DNA of 5,864 nt from Winogradskyella sp. (GCA_030149115.1 JASBSE010000271.1:1-5864); one strand, 5' to 3'. Positions 1-5,864 are shown, counted from the stretch's first letter. The notes: a model not told the origin generated them from the letters alone. Translations and numbers: made by a program.

Positions 1-83
1 ATATAATGTATTACAATTTGATATTATTAATTCAATATTTTCTAAATGAAATAAAAAGAAAAAAAGTGAAATTAATTTGGAAG

Positions 84-120
84 ATAGAATGATGCAACTC
101 AGTATATTGCCACATTCTAT
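84..120. repeat. Imperfect inverted repeat in the upstream intergenic region
   Basis: ATAGAATG at 84-91 is the exact reverse complement of CATTCTAT at 113-120. A further two G-C pairs (94-95 with 109-110) could close inside a two-by-two internal loop, leaving a 13-base apical loop. The right side is followed by an AT-rich run that is not a clean T-tract. It could be a weak terminator of an upstream gene, an operator, or chance. Confidence 0.3.
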
Positions 121-176
121 TGCAATAATACAATTTTATTTTAAAACAATTTCTATCTTTTTAAAAAATAAACTAC

Positions 177-184
177 TAATTTTG
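177..184 (+). promoter_or_regulatory. Candidate -7 promoter element for the DUF4293 gene
   Basis: TAATTTTG matches the Bacteroidota -7 consensus TAnnTTTG exactly. It lies 23 bases before the ATG at 208, which would give a short leader. No TTG is found at the expected -33 distance, so the promoter is supported by one half only. Confidence 0.45.
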
Positions 185-207
185 CCGAGCAATTTTTAAT
201 TGAAGAT

Positions 208-618
208 ATGATTCAGCGCATACAAACACTTTATTTATTTTTATCTGTAGTTATTTCTGCAGGGCTAATATTTGTGTTTCATCTGTGGACTAACACTGAA
301 GATGTGAAAGTTTTTGCTACAGATAATTATTTGTGTTTGGGCTTGTTTTTAGCGTCTGCTTTATTATCTTTAATTTCGATTTTTAGTTTTAAAAACAGAA
401 AGTCTCAATTTGTAATGGGACGAGTTAATATAATATTAAACTTTATTTTACTAGGAATCTTTGTATATCAATCTCTAAATATATCTGGAGAAACGAATGT
501 TTCTGAGAAAGGTATTGGGATTCTTCTTCCTATTTTTTCTATTGTGTGTTTAGTCTTGGCAAACAAGGCTATTAAGAAGGATGAAGATCTCGTAAAATCT
601 GTAGATAGATTACGATAG
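208..618 (+). CDS. DUF4293 family small integral membrane protein
   Basis: This 136-residue protein has four hydrophobic segments at about 7-26, 40-60, 72-90 and 101-119, and a short charged C-terminal tail. The opening MIQRIQTLYL and the closing stretch NKAIKKDEDLVKSVDRLR (119-136) are the parts I recognise as typical of DUF4293, a Bacteroidota-restricted family of unknown function. Length is normal for the family and the ATG gives the expected N-terminus. It is probably an inner-membrane protein. No catalytic or binding residues are evident. It appears to be transcribed alone, with a -7 element just upstream and a strong terminator just downstream. The family call is from memory of its conserved ends. 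Confidence 0.85.
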   Translation: MIQRIQTLYLFLSVVISAGLIFVFHLWTNTEDVKVFATDNYLCLGLFLASALLSLISIFSFKNRKSQFVMGRVNIILNFILLGIFVYQSLNISGETNVSEKGIGILLPIFSIVCLVLANKAIKKDEDLVKSVDRLR

Positions 619-645
619 AACCTAAAATCTTAGTAGTATTAGTGC

Positions 646-677
646 GAAAAACCCAGACGCTGCCGTCTGGGTTTTTC
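646..677. terminator. Strong bidirectional intrinsic terminator
   Basis: A perfect 14-bp stem (646-659 with 664-677) encloses a four-base loop, CTGC. The core CCCAGACG/CGTCTGGG is flanked by an A5 tract on the left and a T5 tract on the right, so either strand gives a GC-rich hairpin followed by U residues. It sits between the stop of the rightward DUF4293 gene (618) and the stop of the leftward phosphoesterase gene (682), and can end both transcripts. Confidence 0.95.
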
Positions 678-681
678 ATTT

Positions 682-1173
682 TTATCTATCAAATTCTATA
701 ACTTCGAGATCTTTTATTTGTTTACCATCAATATTAAAACGCAACATCGTTCTTTTATGGTGAAATCCATGTTTGCCAACAGCACCCGGATTCATGTGTA
801 GTAGATTTAATTTTTTATCAGGAATTACTTTTAAAATATGAGAGTGACCACAAATAAATAAATCTGGTGGATTATTCTGAAGTGTTTCTCTAACCCGACC
901 ATTATACTTAGGAGGATAACCACCAATGTGTTTTATCCAAACATCAACATCTTCACATCTAAAACGTAAGTTTAACGGAAACTCAGCTCTAGCTTTTGTG
1001 TCATCTATATTTCCATAAACGGCTTTTAAAGGTTTGTGTTTTTTTATTTCATCGGTTACTTTTAAATCTCCTATATCACCAGCATGCCAAACTTCATCGG
1101 CTTGCTTTACATATTTAATAATAGTATCATCGATGTAACTATGTGTGTCTGATAAGAGGAGTATCTTTTGCAT
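682..1173 (-). CDS. YfcE/MJ0936-type metallophosphoesterase
   Basis: A 163-residue cytoplasmic phosphoesterase of the calcineurin-like superfamily, small YfcE/MJ0936 branch. The full set of metal-binding motifs is visible: D9-x-H11 near the N-terminus, G32-D33, G54-N55, H82, and the G-H-S-H motif at 109-112 (H110 and H112), followed by NPG at 128-130. The family binds two divalent metals and hydrolyses phosphodiesters, usually shown with artificial substrates. The physiological substrate of this protein cannot be read from sequence. Length is typical and the ATG lies directly before the MQKILLLSDTH strand, so the start is secure. No signal peptide is present. The gene is divergent from truA and convergent with the DUF4293 gene. 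It is often labelled YfcE family phosphodiesterase. Confidence 0.93.
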   Translation of the reverse strand: MQKILLLSDTHSYIDDTIIKYVKQADEVWHAGDIGDLKVTDEIKKHKPLKAVYGNIDDTKARAEFPLNLRFRCEDVDVWIKHIGGYPPKYNGRVRETLQNNPPDLFICGHSHILKVIPDKKLNLLHMNPGAVGKHGFHHKRTMLRFNIDGKQIKDLEVIEFDR

Positions 1174-1183
1174 TAAGATAATA

Positions 1184-1217
1184 TTGTGATTTTAACTACT
1201 GAATCTGTGTATCTTTG
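1184..1217 (+). promoter_or_regulatory. Candidate promoter for truA (TTG-N23-TATCTTTG)
   Basis: TATCTTTG at 1210-1217 matches the Bacteroidota -7 consensus TAnnTTTG. A TTG at 1184-1186 lies 23 bases before it, at the upper limit of the flavobacterial spacing (about 17-23). Predicted transcription begins near 1222-1225, leaving a leader of roughly 23 bases before the TTG start codon. This is the best-formed promoter in the window. Confidence 0.55.
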
Positions 1218-1229
1218 TGACTTAAAAAG

Positions 1230-1237
1230 CAAAAATA
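1230..1237 (-). promoter_or_regulatory. Candidate -7 element for the phosphoesterase gene
   Basis: The minus strand reads TATTTTTG here, an exact TAnnTTTG match. It would start transcription near 1223 and leave a leader of about 50 bases before the ATG at 1173. No TTG occurs on the minus strand at the usual -33 spacing, so support is partial. Confidence 0.35.
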
Positions 1238-1246
1238 GCCAATCTT

Positions 1247-1993
1247 TTGAGATATTTTTTAGAGTTATCATACAATGGTAAAGCCTATCATGGTTGGCAA
1301 AATCAGCCAAACGCTATTTCTGTACAAGAAGTTATAGAAAAAGCATTGAGTACTATTTTAAAAGAAACTATCAATATTGTTGGTGCAGGTAGAACTGATG
1401 CAGGTGTTCACGCATCGCAAATGTATGCTCATTTAGATTTTGAAGGAAACTTTAAAGAAGAAGATCTTACTTATAAGTTGAATTCTTTTTTACCGAAAGA
1501 CATTGCAATACAAACAATTTATAAAGTTACAGATGTGGCACATGCTAGGTTTGATGCTTTAAGTAGAACATATCATTATAGAGTTTCAACTTTAAAAAAT
1601 GTATTTGATTATGATTATTCATATCAAATGCACTTACCTTTAGATGTTGACGCAATGAATAAAGCTTGTGAAATTTTGTTTGAGTATAAGGATTTTCAAT
1701 GTTTCTCTAAGAGTAATACAGATGTAAAAACATATAATTGTGATATAATGGAAGCGTTTTGGACTCAAAATGATGATGAACTTTTGTTTATAATCAAGGC
1801 AAATCGCTTTTTACGAAATATGGTTAGAGCTGTTGTTGGTACCATGATAAATATTGGTCTGGGAAAATTAAAACCTGAAGATTTACATCAAATAATAGCA
1901 TCAAAGGATAGAGGCAAGGCAGGATTTTCAGTTCCAGCACATGGATTATATTTGGTAAATATTGAGTACCCAGAAACAATTAGAATAAAATAG
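1247..1993 (+). CDS. truA: tRNA pseudouridine(38-40) synthase TruA
   Basis: TruA isomerises uridines 38, 39 and 40 in the anticodon stem-loop of many tRNAs. The 248-residue protein has the catalytic motif GRTDAGVHA with nucleophile Asp51, the RxYHY segment around Tyr109 that matches the conserved active-site tyrosine, and the conserved NRFLRNMVR block at 186-194. The C-terminal GKAGFSVPAHGLYL stretch (223-236) is also typical. Length is normal. The start is a TTG: an in-frame TAA lies at 1223-1225, no ATG or GTG follows it before the MRYFLELSYNG opening that TruA proteins share, and the next Met is residue 59. No Shine-Dalgarno is seen. The ABC exporter gene follows 27 bases after its stop with no terminator, so the two may share a transcript. 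Confidence 0.97.
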   Translation: MRYFLELSYNGKAYHGWQNQPNAISVQEVIEKALSTILKETINIVGAGRTDAGVHASQMYAHLDFEGNFKEEDLTYKLNSFLPKDIAIQTIYKVTDVAHARFDALSRTYHYRVSTLKNVFDYDYSYQMHLPLDVDAMNKACEILFEYKDFQCFSKSNTDVKTYNCDIMEAFWTQNDDELLFIIKANRFLRNMVRAVVGTMINIGLGKLKPEDLHQIIASKDRGKAGFSVPAHGLYLVNIEYPETIRIK

Positions 1994-2005
1994 CAGTTAT
2001 AAAGC

Positions 2006-2013
2006 TAATTTTG
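2006..2013 (+). promoter_or_regulatory. Possible -7 element just before the ABC exporter gene
   Basis: TAATTTTG matches TAnnTTTG exactly and is the same octamer found before the DUF4293 gene. It ends only 7 bases before the ATG at 2021, so any transcript would be leaderless or nearly so. No TTG is present at -33 spacing. Chance occurrence in AT-rich DNA is quite possible. Confidence 0.25.
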
Positions 2014-2020
2014 GCTAAAG

Positions 2021-3793
2021 ATGGCAGAAAAGGAAAAAAAGAAAATATTCGACACAACGTTATTTAAGCGCTTACTACAATATATAAAACCTTATAAAGC
2101 GGTTTTTGTAATTTCTTTAGTATGTGTTATTGGTTTGGCCCTTTTTGGTGCATTAAGACCAATGATTTTAAAAGATGCTATAGATATTAAAATAGCGAAT
2201 AAAGAGTATGACGGTTTTGTGTTTTACATGGGTATTATGCTGGTGCTTCTTATATTGGAAGTTGTTTCACAGTTGTTGTTTATATATTATGCAAGTTGGT
2301 TAGGTCAGTCTGTTGTGAAAGATATTCGTGTTAAGCTTTTTAAGCATATTTTAAGGTTTAAAATGACTTATTTTGATAAGTCTTCTGTAGGTGTTCTTAT
2401 TACCAGAGCAGTAACTGATATGGAACGTATTGCTGATATTTTTGGTCAAGGTTTATTCATGATTTTTAGTGATATTTTAAAAATGCTGGTTGTGGCAATT
2501 TTCATGGCATTTATCAACTTAAAATTGAGCTTAATTGTTTTTGCAACTATGCCAATAATTATCATTGCTACTAAAATTTTTCAGAAGTATATGAAACGAG
2601 CTTTTGAAGATGTACGAACAGAAGTATCCAATCTCAATTCCTTTGTGCAGGAACGTGTCACTGGAATGAAAATTTTGCAATTATTTACAAGAGAGGCAAC
2701 TGAATATAAAAAGTTTAAAGAAATAAACGAGAGACATAAAAAAGGTTGGCTAAAAACAGTTTGGTATAATTCTATTTTCTTTCCAGTAGCTGAGTTTGTG
2801 TCTTCATTTACTATGGCCTTGGTGATTTTAGTTGGTGGATTCACAGCTATAAACGAAGGTGCAACTACGACCTTAGGTGATTTGATATCATTTACGATGT
2901 TCATCCCTATGCTGTTTAGACCATTGTATCAAATTGCCAATAAATTTAATACGCTACAAATGGGAATGGTAGCTGCAGACCGTGTGTTTAAGGTGTTAGA
3001 TACTACCTCTAATATTGATGACTTAGGTACAATAGAGGCTGATCATTTTAAAGGTGAAATTGAATTTGATAGTGTAAGGTTCTCCTATGTGAAAGATGAA
3101 GAAGTGCTAAAAGGAGTTTCATTAAATGTTGAAGCTGGTGAAACTGTTGCTATTGTAGGGGCAACAGGTGCTGGTAAATCAACCATTATAAATTTATTAA
3201 ATCGGTTTTATGAAATAGATTCTGGTCATATTAGAATTGATGGTACAGATATTAAAGATATGACCTTAAGTTCCTTACGAAACCAAATAGCAGTTGTATT
3301 ACAAGATGTTTTCTTGTTTGCAGATACAATTCTCAATAACATTACACTTAATAACGAATACATTACAGAAGACGATGTTATTACTGCAGCAAAAGCTATA
3401 GGAATACATGATTTTATAACAAGCCTTCCTGGAGGTTATCATTATAACGTTAAAGAACGCGGAGTTATGTTGTCTTCTGGTCAACGTCAGTTAATTTCCT
3501 TTTTAAGAGCTTATGTCACTAACCCAAGTATTTTAATATTAGATGAAGCTACGTCGTCTGTAGATTCTCATTCTGAGCAATTAATACAGGATGCTACAGA
3601 TACTATTACAAAAGGTAGAACATCTATTGTTATTGCACATAGATTGGCAACTATTCAACAAGCAGATAAAATTATTGTTATGGATGCTGGTCAAATTGTT
3701 GAAATGGGCACTCATAAGTCCTTACTTAAAAAGGAAGATGGTTATTACAAGAATCTTTACGAAGTACAGTTTTTAAAAGCTGAAGCGATATAG
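2021..3793 (+). CDS. ABC exporter half-transporter, MsbA-like (fused membrane and ATPase domains)
   Basis: A 590-residue type IV ABC exporter subunit, expected to act as a homodimer or heterodimer in the inner membrane and use ATP to move lipids, drugs or peptides outward. Residues about 20-310 form the membrane domain with six hydrophobic segments (about 27-47, 66-90, 141-163, 166-188, 250-272 and 285-303). Residues about 345-585 form the ATPase: Walker A GATGAGKST (380-388), Q-loop Gln428, ERG of the X-loop (479-481), signature LSSGQ (484-488), Walker B ILILDE (504-509), D-loop SSVD (512-515) and switch His540. All catalytic residues are intact. The signature has Ser instead of the first Gly of LSGGQ. 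Length is normal for MsbA-type exporters. It follows truA by 27 bases. Substrate is unknown, and the msbA name is not justified from sequence alone. Confidence 0.93.
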   Translation: MAEKEKKKIFDTTLFKRLLQYIKPYKAVFVISLVCVIGLALFGALRPMILKDAIDIKIANKEYDGFVFYMGIMLVLLILEVVSQLLFIYYASWLGQSVVKDIRVKLFKHILRFKMTYFDKSSVGVLITRAVTDMERIADIFGQGLFMIFSDILKMLVVAIFMAFINLKLSLIVFATMPIIIIATKIFQKYMKRAFEDVRTEVSNLNSFVQERVTGMKILQLFTREATEYKKFKEINERHKKGWLKTVWYNSIFFPVAEFVSSFTMALVILVGGFTAINEGATTTLGDLISFTMFIPMLFRPLYQIANKFNTLQMGMVAADRVFKVLDTTSNIDDLGTIEADHFKGEIEFDSVRFSYVKDEEVLKGVSLNVEAGETVAIVGATGAGKSTIINLLNRFYEIDSGHIRIDGTDIKDMTLSSLRNQIAVVLQDVFLFADTILNNITLNNEYITEDDVITAAKAIGIHDFITSLPGGYHYNVKERGVMLSSGQRQLISFLRAYVTNPSILILDEATSSVDSHSEQLIQDATDTITKGRTSIVIAHRLATIQQADKIIVMDAGQIVEMGTHKSLLKKEDGYYKNLYEVQFLKAEAI

Positions 3794-3918
3794 CTTAGAT
3801 CTACATTTAATATTCCTATCGAGCTAGGATATGCTCTTTACAAAGAATTCCAGATTTATATTTATCAATTATTACAATGTCTAAATTGTATAGAATTTGG
3901 TATGACGACTTCTGTGTT
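3794..3918. other. Convergent intergenic junction with weak hairpins only
   Basis: This spacer separates the stops of the rightward exporter and the leftward DUF3667 gene. TACAAT at 3873-3878 pairs with ATTGTA at 3885-3890 around a six-base loop. It could nest inside a longer pairing of CCAGATT (3850-3856) with AATTTGG (3894-3900), which includes one G-U pair. A separate GAGC/GCTC pair sits at 3821-3836. None has a GC-rich stem followed by a clean T-tract, so no intrinsic terminator is called. Confidence 0.35.
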
Positions 3919-4707
3919 TTATTTATTTACAAGAGTTATCACAACCATTACAATTGCAATTAGTACAAATAGAAGTATCAATAAAGACAAATATATAACC
4001 ATAGTGAGTATGAACTTGGCTAAAGTGTTTAAAAAGCTTTCATTAAAAACGCGTTTAAGTACATAAAATAAGAAAAGGAAAGTAGGTAATGTAAGTATCG
4101 TTGAAACGATTAAATAGTTTAAGCCAAGCAATAAAAATAGAATACTAAAGACAGCGGTGATAATTATAATCTGGGCAGAGTAATATAGGTTTAAAATAAG
4201 GTGTTCGGTATAGTTGTATTTTCGCTCTCCATTGATATAATAAGACAACCACGAACCAACCGCAGAAAGTGGTACGGTTAAAATGTAAACTAATCCTTGA
4301 TATTTTGTAAACATATCATACATAACATTACTATAAGGATTGTTTTCTTTATTGGCTATGTCTTGTATATTTCCTGATAGTTCAGGGCTGAATTCAAAAG
4401 CTTCTTTAAAAAAAGTAGTCATTAAAAATACCTGAATCCCAGCTAAGGTTAAAGAAACGGCAAAGTATTGTAGAACATCAATATACTTTTTTCTAGTCCC
4501 ATTGATATAACTTATAATTACATCTTCTGGTTTTTTAAAAAGGTCAATAAATGTCTTAAAGAATTTATTGTCTATAGATAAAAACTGTTCATTTACTTGA
4601 GAGGCTATAACTTTCGGTGTTAAACGATTTTGAATGACCTTCGCACCACATTCATCACAATATTTTTGTGTATCCTTTAGATCTTTATTGCAATTTTTAC
4701 ACTTCAT
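3919..4707 (-). CDS. DUF3667 family zinc-ribbon membrane protein
   Basis: A 262-residue protein of two parts. The N-terminus is a zinc ribbon with C3-x2-C6-x10-C17-x2-C20. After a linker comes the YINGTRKKY motif (67-75), a pattern I associate with DUF3667, a family common in Bacteroidota with no established function. The remainder is hydrophobic, with probable membrane helices at about 78-100, 138-157, 172-197, 199-218 and one or two within 230-260. The soluble ribbon is probably cytoplasmic. The ATG start at 4707 touches the TAA stop of cdaA (4708-4710) with no gap, which points to translational coupling and a shared transcript. That context suggests, without proving, a role tied to c-di-AMP or envelope homeostasis. 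Confidence 0.85.
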   Translation of the reverse strand: MKCKNCNKDLKDTQKYCDECGAKVIQNRLTPKVIASQVNEQFLSIDNKFFKTFIDLFKKPEDVIISYINGTRKKYIDVLQYFAVSLTLAGIQVFLMTTFFKEAFEFSPELSGNIQDIANKENNPYSNVMYDMFTKYQGLVYILTVPLSAVGSWLSYYINGERKYNYTEHLILNLYYSAQIIIITAVFSILFLLLGLNYLIVSTILTLPTFLFLFYVLKRVFNESFLNTLAKFILTMVIYLSLLILLFVLIAIVMVVITLVNK

Positions 4708-5490
4708 TTAGTTTAAGTCTTCTTTAATCTTTTTTACAAGATCGTCAGTGTCTTTAAACATCACAAACTCACCATTTTTAATATATGATATTTGTCCGGT
4801 TTCTTCACTTACAGCAATAGCAAGTGCATCTGTTTTTTCGGTAATACCAATGGCAGCTCTATGTCGTAGTCCAAAACGTTCAGGTATGTGTTTTTCGTTA
4901 TTAACTGGTAGGATGACACGTGTTGCCTTTACCACATTTTTATCAATAATAATGGCACCATCATGCAACGGACTATTTTTAAAAAAGATACTTTCTATAA
5001 TGGGTTGAGAGACTAAAATATTCATTTCATCACCAGTATTAGTCAAAAAATCTAGGTTATTGTTGCGTTCAATAACAATTAATGCACCAGTATTTGTTGC
5101 TCCCATTTTGTTGCAAGCTGTTATAATAGCATCGACATCTGTAGAGGTTTGGTCATCGTTTTTTAGGAATTTAAAATTTTTGAAAATACCTTTTTTACCA
5201 CCAATGTTTGTAGAGCCTACGAGTAATAAAAACTTCCGGATTTCAGGTTGAAAAACTACGATAAGTGCAATAATACCTACCTTCATGAAACCATCAAAAA
5301 TGCTGTAGAGCATCTGCATTTTTAAGTAGTCTGTAAGTCGCCAGGCAAAATAGATGATAAGAATACCAATAAAAATATTGATAGCTACAGTACCTTTTAC
5401 AAGTTTGTAGATGTAATAGAGTAGAATAGCCACTAGGAAAACATCTACAAAGTCTATAAATCTAAATTCCCAAAGTTGTAAGTTTTCCAA
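4708..5490 (-). CDS. cdaA: Diadenylate cyclase CdaA (c-di-AMP synthase)
   Basis: CdaA condenses two ATP into cyclic di-AMP at the inner face of the membrane. The 260-residue protein has the standard layout: three N-terminal membrane helices (about 16-31, 34-50 and 66-80), then a DisA_N-type cyclase domain from about 120. The signature residues are intact: D177-G178-A179, and R209-H210-R211 within GLRHRAA, with SEETG at 228-232. Length is normal. The start is a TTG at 5490-5488: an in-frame TAG lies 15 bases upstream, no ATG or GTG intervenes, and the next Met is residue 58, inside the conserved membrane region. No CdaR or GlmM gene adjoins it, unlike the Firmicutes operon. The upstream partial gene ends 33 bases away on the same strand, and DUF3667 abuts the stop. 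Confidence 0.95.
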   Translation of the reverse strand: MENLQLWEFRFIDFVDVFLVAILLYYIYKLVKGTVAINIFIGILIIYFAWRLTDYLKMQMLYSIFDGFMKVGIIALIVVFQPEIRKFLLLVGSTNIGGKKGIFKNFKFLKNDDQTSTDVDAIITACNKMGATNTGALIVIERNNNLDFLTNTGDEMNILVSQPIIESIFFKNSPLHDGAIIIDKNVVKATRVILPVNNEKHIPERFGLRHRAAIGITEKTDALAIAVSEETGQISYIKNGEFVMFKDTDDLVKKIKEDLN

Positions 5491-5495
5491 AGTTA
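5488..5495 (-). promoter_or_regulatory. TAnnTTTG match overlapping the cdaA TTG start codon
   Basis: The minus strand reads TAACTTTG, an exact -7 consensus match whose last three bases are the proposed TTG start. Transcription from it would begin inside the gene and lose that codon, and no TTG sits at -33 spacing. I regard it as probably coincidental, recorded because it bears on the start assignment. Confidence 0.15.
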
Positions 5496-5523
5496 GTGCT
5501 TTTTGCTAATTTAATAATTTATG

Positions 5524-5864
5524 TTAATAAATGAATTCGTTATTAGATATACTATTTTGAAAAGTAGCTAAGTTGTTTTTAATTGTAATGTAATCTTGAA
5601 AACTTAAAGATTCATTAAAGCTCATAATAAGTTTGATCGATTCACCAAATTCAGATTTTAAAATTGGTAATACTGAAGAAAAGTTTTCCTTTGAAAAACT
5701 AATATTTAAATCTGCAGAGCTTGAAAAGGTTATTTCTTTCAAGCTATTAACTGTCATTATACATGTCTTGTTGTCTTGTGACATTTCACTTGAATTAGAA
5801 TAATTCACATCAGAAAACTCAACAAACCCCAAATTCTTAATACTGGTATCATTACAAGTAAAGT
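5524..5864 (-). CDS. C-terminal part of a hypothetical protein, possibly ExbD/TolR-like (5' end outside window)
   Basis: The frame is open to the right edge, so the 5' end is missing. At least 112 residues are visible, ending in NNEFIY. The TTG at 5832-5830 has no special claim to be the start because ten further codons upstream are open. The visible part has no membrane helix or signal peptide and is Ser/Asn-rich. Its layout, a strand near TVNSLKEITF, an amphipathic helix, a strand near SIKLIMSF, then LSFQDYITIKNNL as a second helix, resembles the periplasmic domain of ExbD/TolR proteins, which relay proton-motive force to outer-membrane transport. That is a fold-level impression only. An N-terminal membrane helix, needed to support it, would lie outside the window. 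It precedes cdaA by 33 bases on the same strand and may share its operon. Confidence 0.6.
   Translation of the reverse strand, partial: FTCNDTSIKNLGFVEFSDVNYSNSSEMSQDNKTCIMTVNSLKEITFSSSADLNISFSKENFSSVLPILKSEFGESIKLIMSFNESLSFQDYITIKNNLATFQNSISNNEFIY

Larger units (their letters stand above)
1..207. other. AT-rich intergenic region without a convincing gene
   Basis: All three forward frames meet stops early. The longest small frame (6-92, 28 codons, +) is rich in Lys, Ile, Leu and Tyr, as expected from random AT-rich DNA, and I do not call it. The stretch holds a weak inverted repeat (84-120) and a promoter-like -7 element (177-184) just before the DUF4293 gene. In many Flavobacteriia the gene before DUF4293 is rho, so this may be the 3' flank of such a gene. 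That is background knowledge, because no upstream coding sequence is visible here. Confidence 0.6.

Noticed and set aside
6..92. 28-codon plus-strand open frame starting ATG at position 6
   Set aside because: AT-driven composition, no promoter or conservation evidence, and too short to separate from chance.
119..126. Palindrome ATTGCAAT
   Set aside because: A single 8-base AT-rich palindrome with no second copy nearby. Expected by chance.
2581..2904. Minus-strand open frame of 107 codons inside the ABC exporter gene
   Set aside because: It lies entirely opposite the well-conserved membrane-domain coding sequence, has no family resemblance, and is a shadow of that gene.
3299..3484. Minus-strand open frame of 61 codons inside the exporter ATPase domain
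   Set aside because: Opposite the Q-loop to signature region of a clear ATPase domain. The Cys- and Asn-rich translation looks like a shadow.
3591..3776. Plus-strand out-of-frame open frame of 61 codons at the exporter 3' end
   Set aside because: The exporter frame over the same bases carries Walker B-distal and switch motifs, so this is an out-of-frame shadow. No frameshift is needed.
4748..5008. Plus-strand open frame of 86 codons opposite cdaA
   Set aside because: It covers the antisense of the catalytic DGA and RHR region of CdaA and shows no independent coding features.
5060..5251. Plus-strand open frame of 63 codons opposite cdaA
   Set aside because: Antisense shadow of the cdaA coding sequence, with no promoter element or recognisable product.
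1..5864. Possible mobile element, CRISPR array, tRNA or defence system
   Set aside because: No regularly spaced repeats, terminal inverted repeats, integrase or transposase motifs, cloverleaf, or nuclease/effector domains were seen. Composition is even across the window.

Overview
The window looks like ordinary chromosomal sequence from a marine or environmental member of the Bacteroidota, most likely the Flavobacteriia. The evidence is the low G+C content, the absence of Shine-Dalgarno sequences before starts, several matches to the Bacteroidota -7 promoter element TAnnTTTG in the spaces before genes, and two families typical of that phylum (DUF4293 and DUF3667). I see no RNA gene, insertion sequence, phage gene, integrase or CRISPR array.

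Layout. Bases 1-207 are AT-rich and hold no convincing gene, only a weak inverted repeat and a promoter-like element. A four-helix DUF4293 membrane protein (208-618, +) faces a YfcE-type metallophosphoesterase (682-1173, -). A strong bidirectional terminator lies between their 3' ends. Divergent from the phosphoesterase is truA (1247-1993, +, TTG start), followed after 27 bases by an MsbA-type ABC exporter (2021-3793, +). A second convergent junction (3794-3918) has no clear terminator. The leftward cluster beyond it comprises a DUF3667 zinc-ribbon membrane protein (3919-4707, -), the diadenylate cyclase cdaA (4708-5490, -, TTG start) and the C-terminal part of a gene entering from the right edge (5524-5864, -), which may be ExbD/TolR-like.

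How the genes fit together. The left half is a housekeeping mixture: tRNA pseudouridylation, a small phosphohydrolase and lipid or drug export. The right half has a clearer theme. The cyclic-di-AMP synthase stop codon directly abuts the start codon of the DUF3667 gene, so these two are almost certainly co-transcribed and probably translationally coupled. This makes DUF3667 a candidate for work at the envelope linked to c-di-AMP, although nothing in the sequence proves it. I did not find a clearly novel system. The best leads are the cdaA-DUF3667 coupling, the identity of the gene upstream of cdaA, and the arrangement of facing promoter elements before truA.
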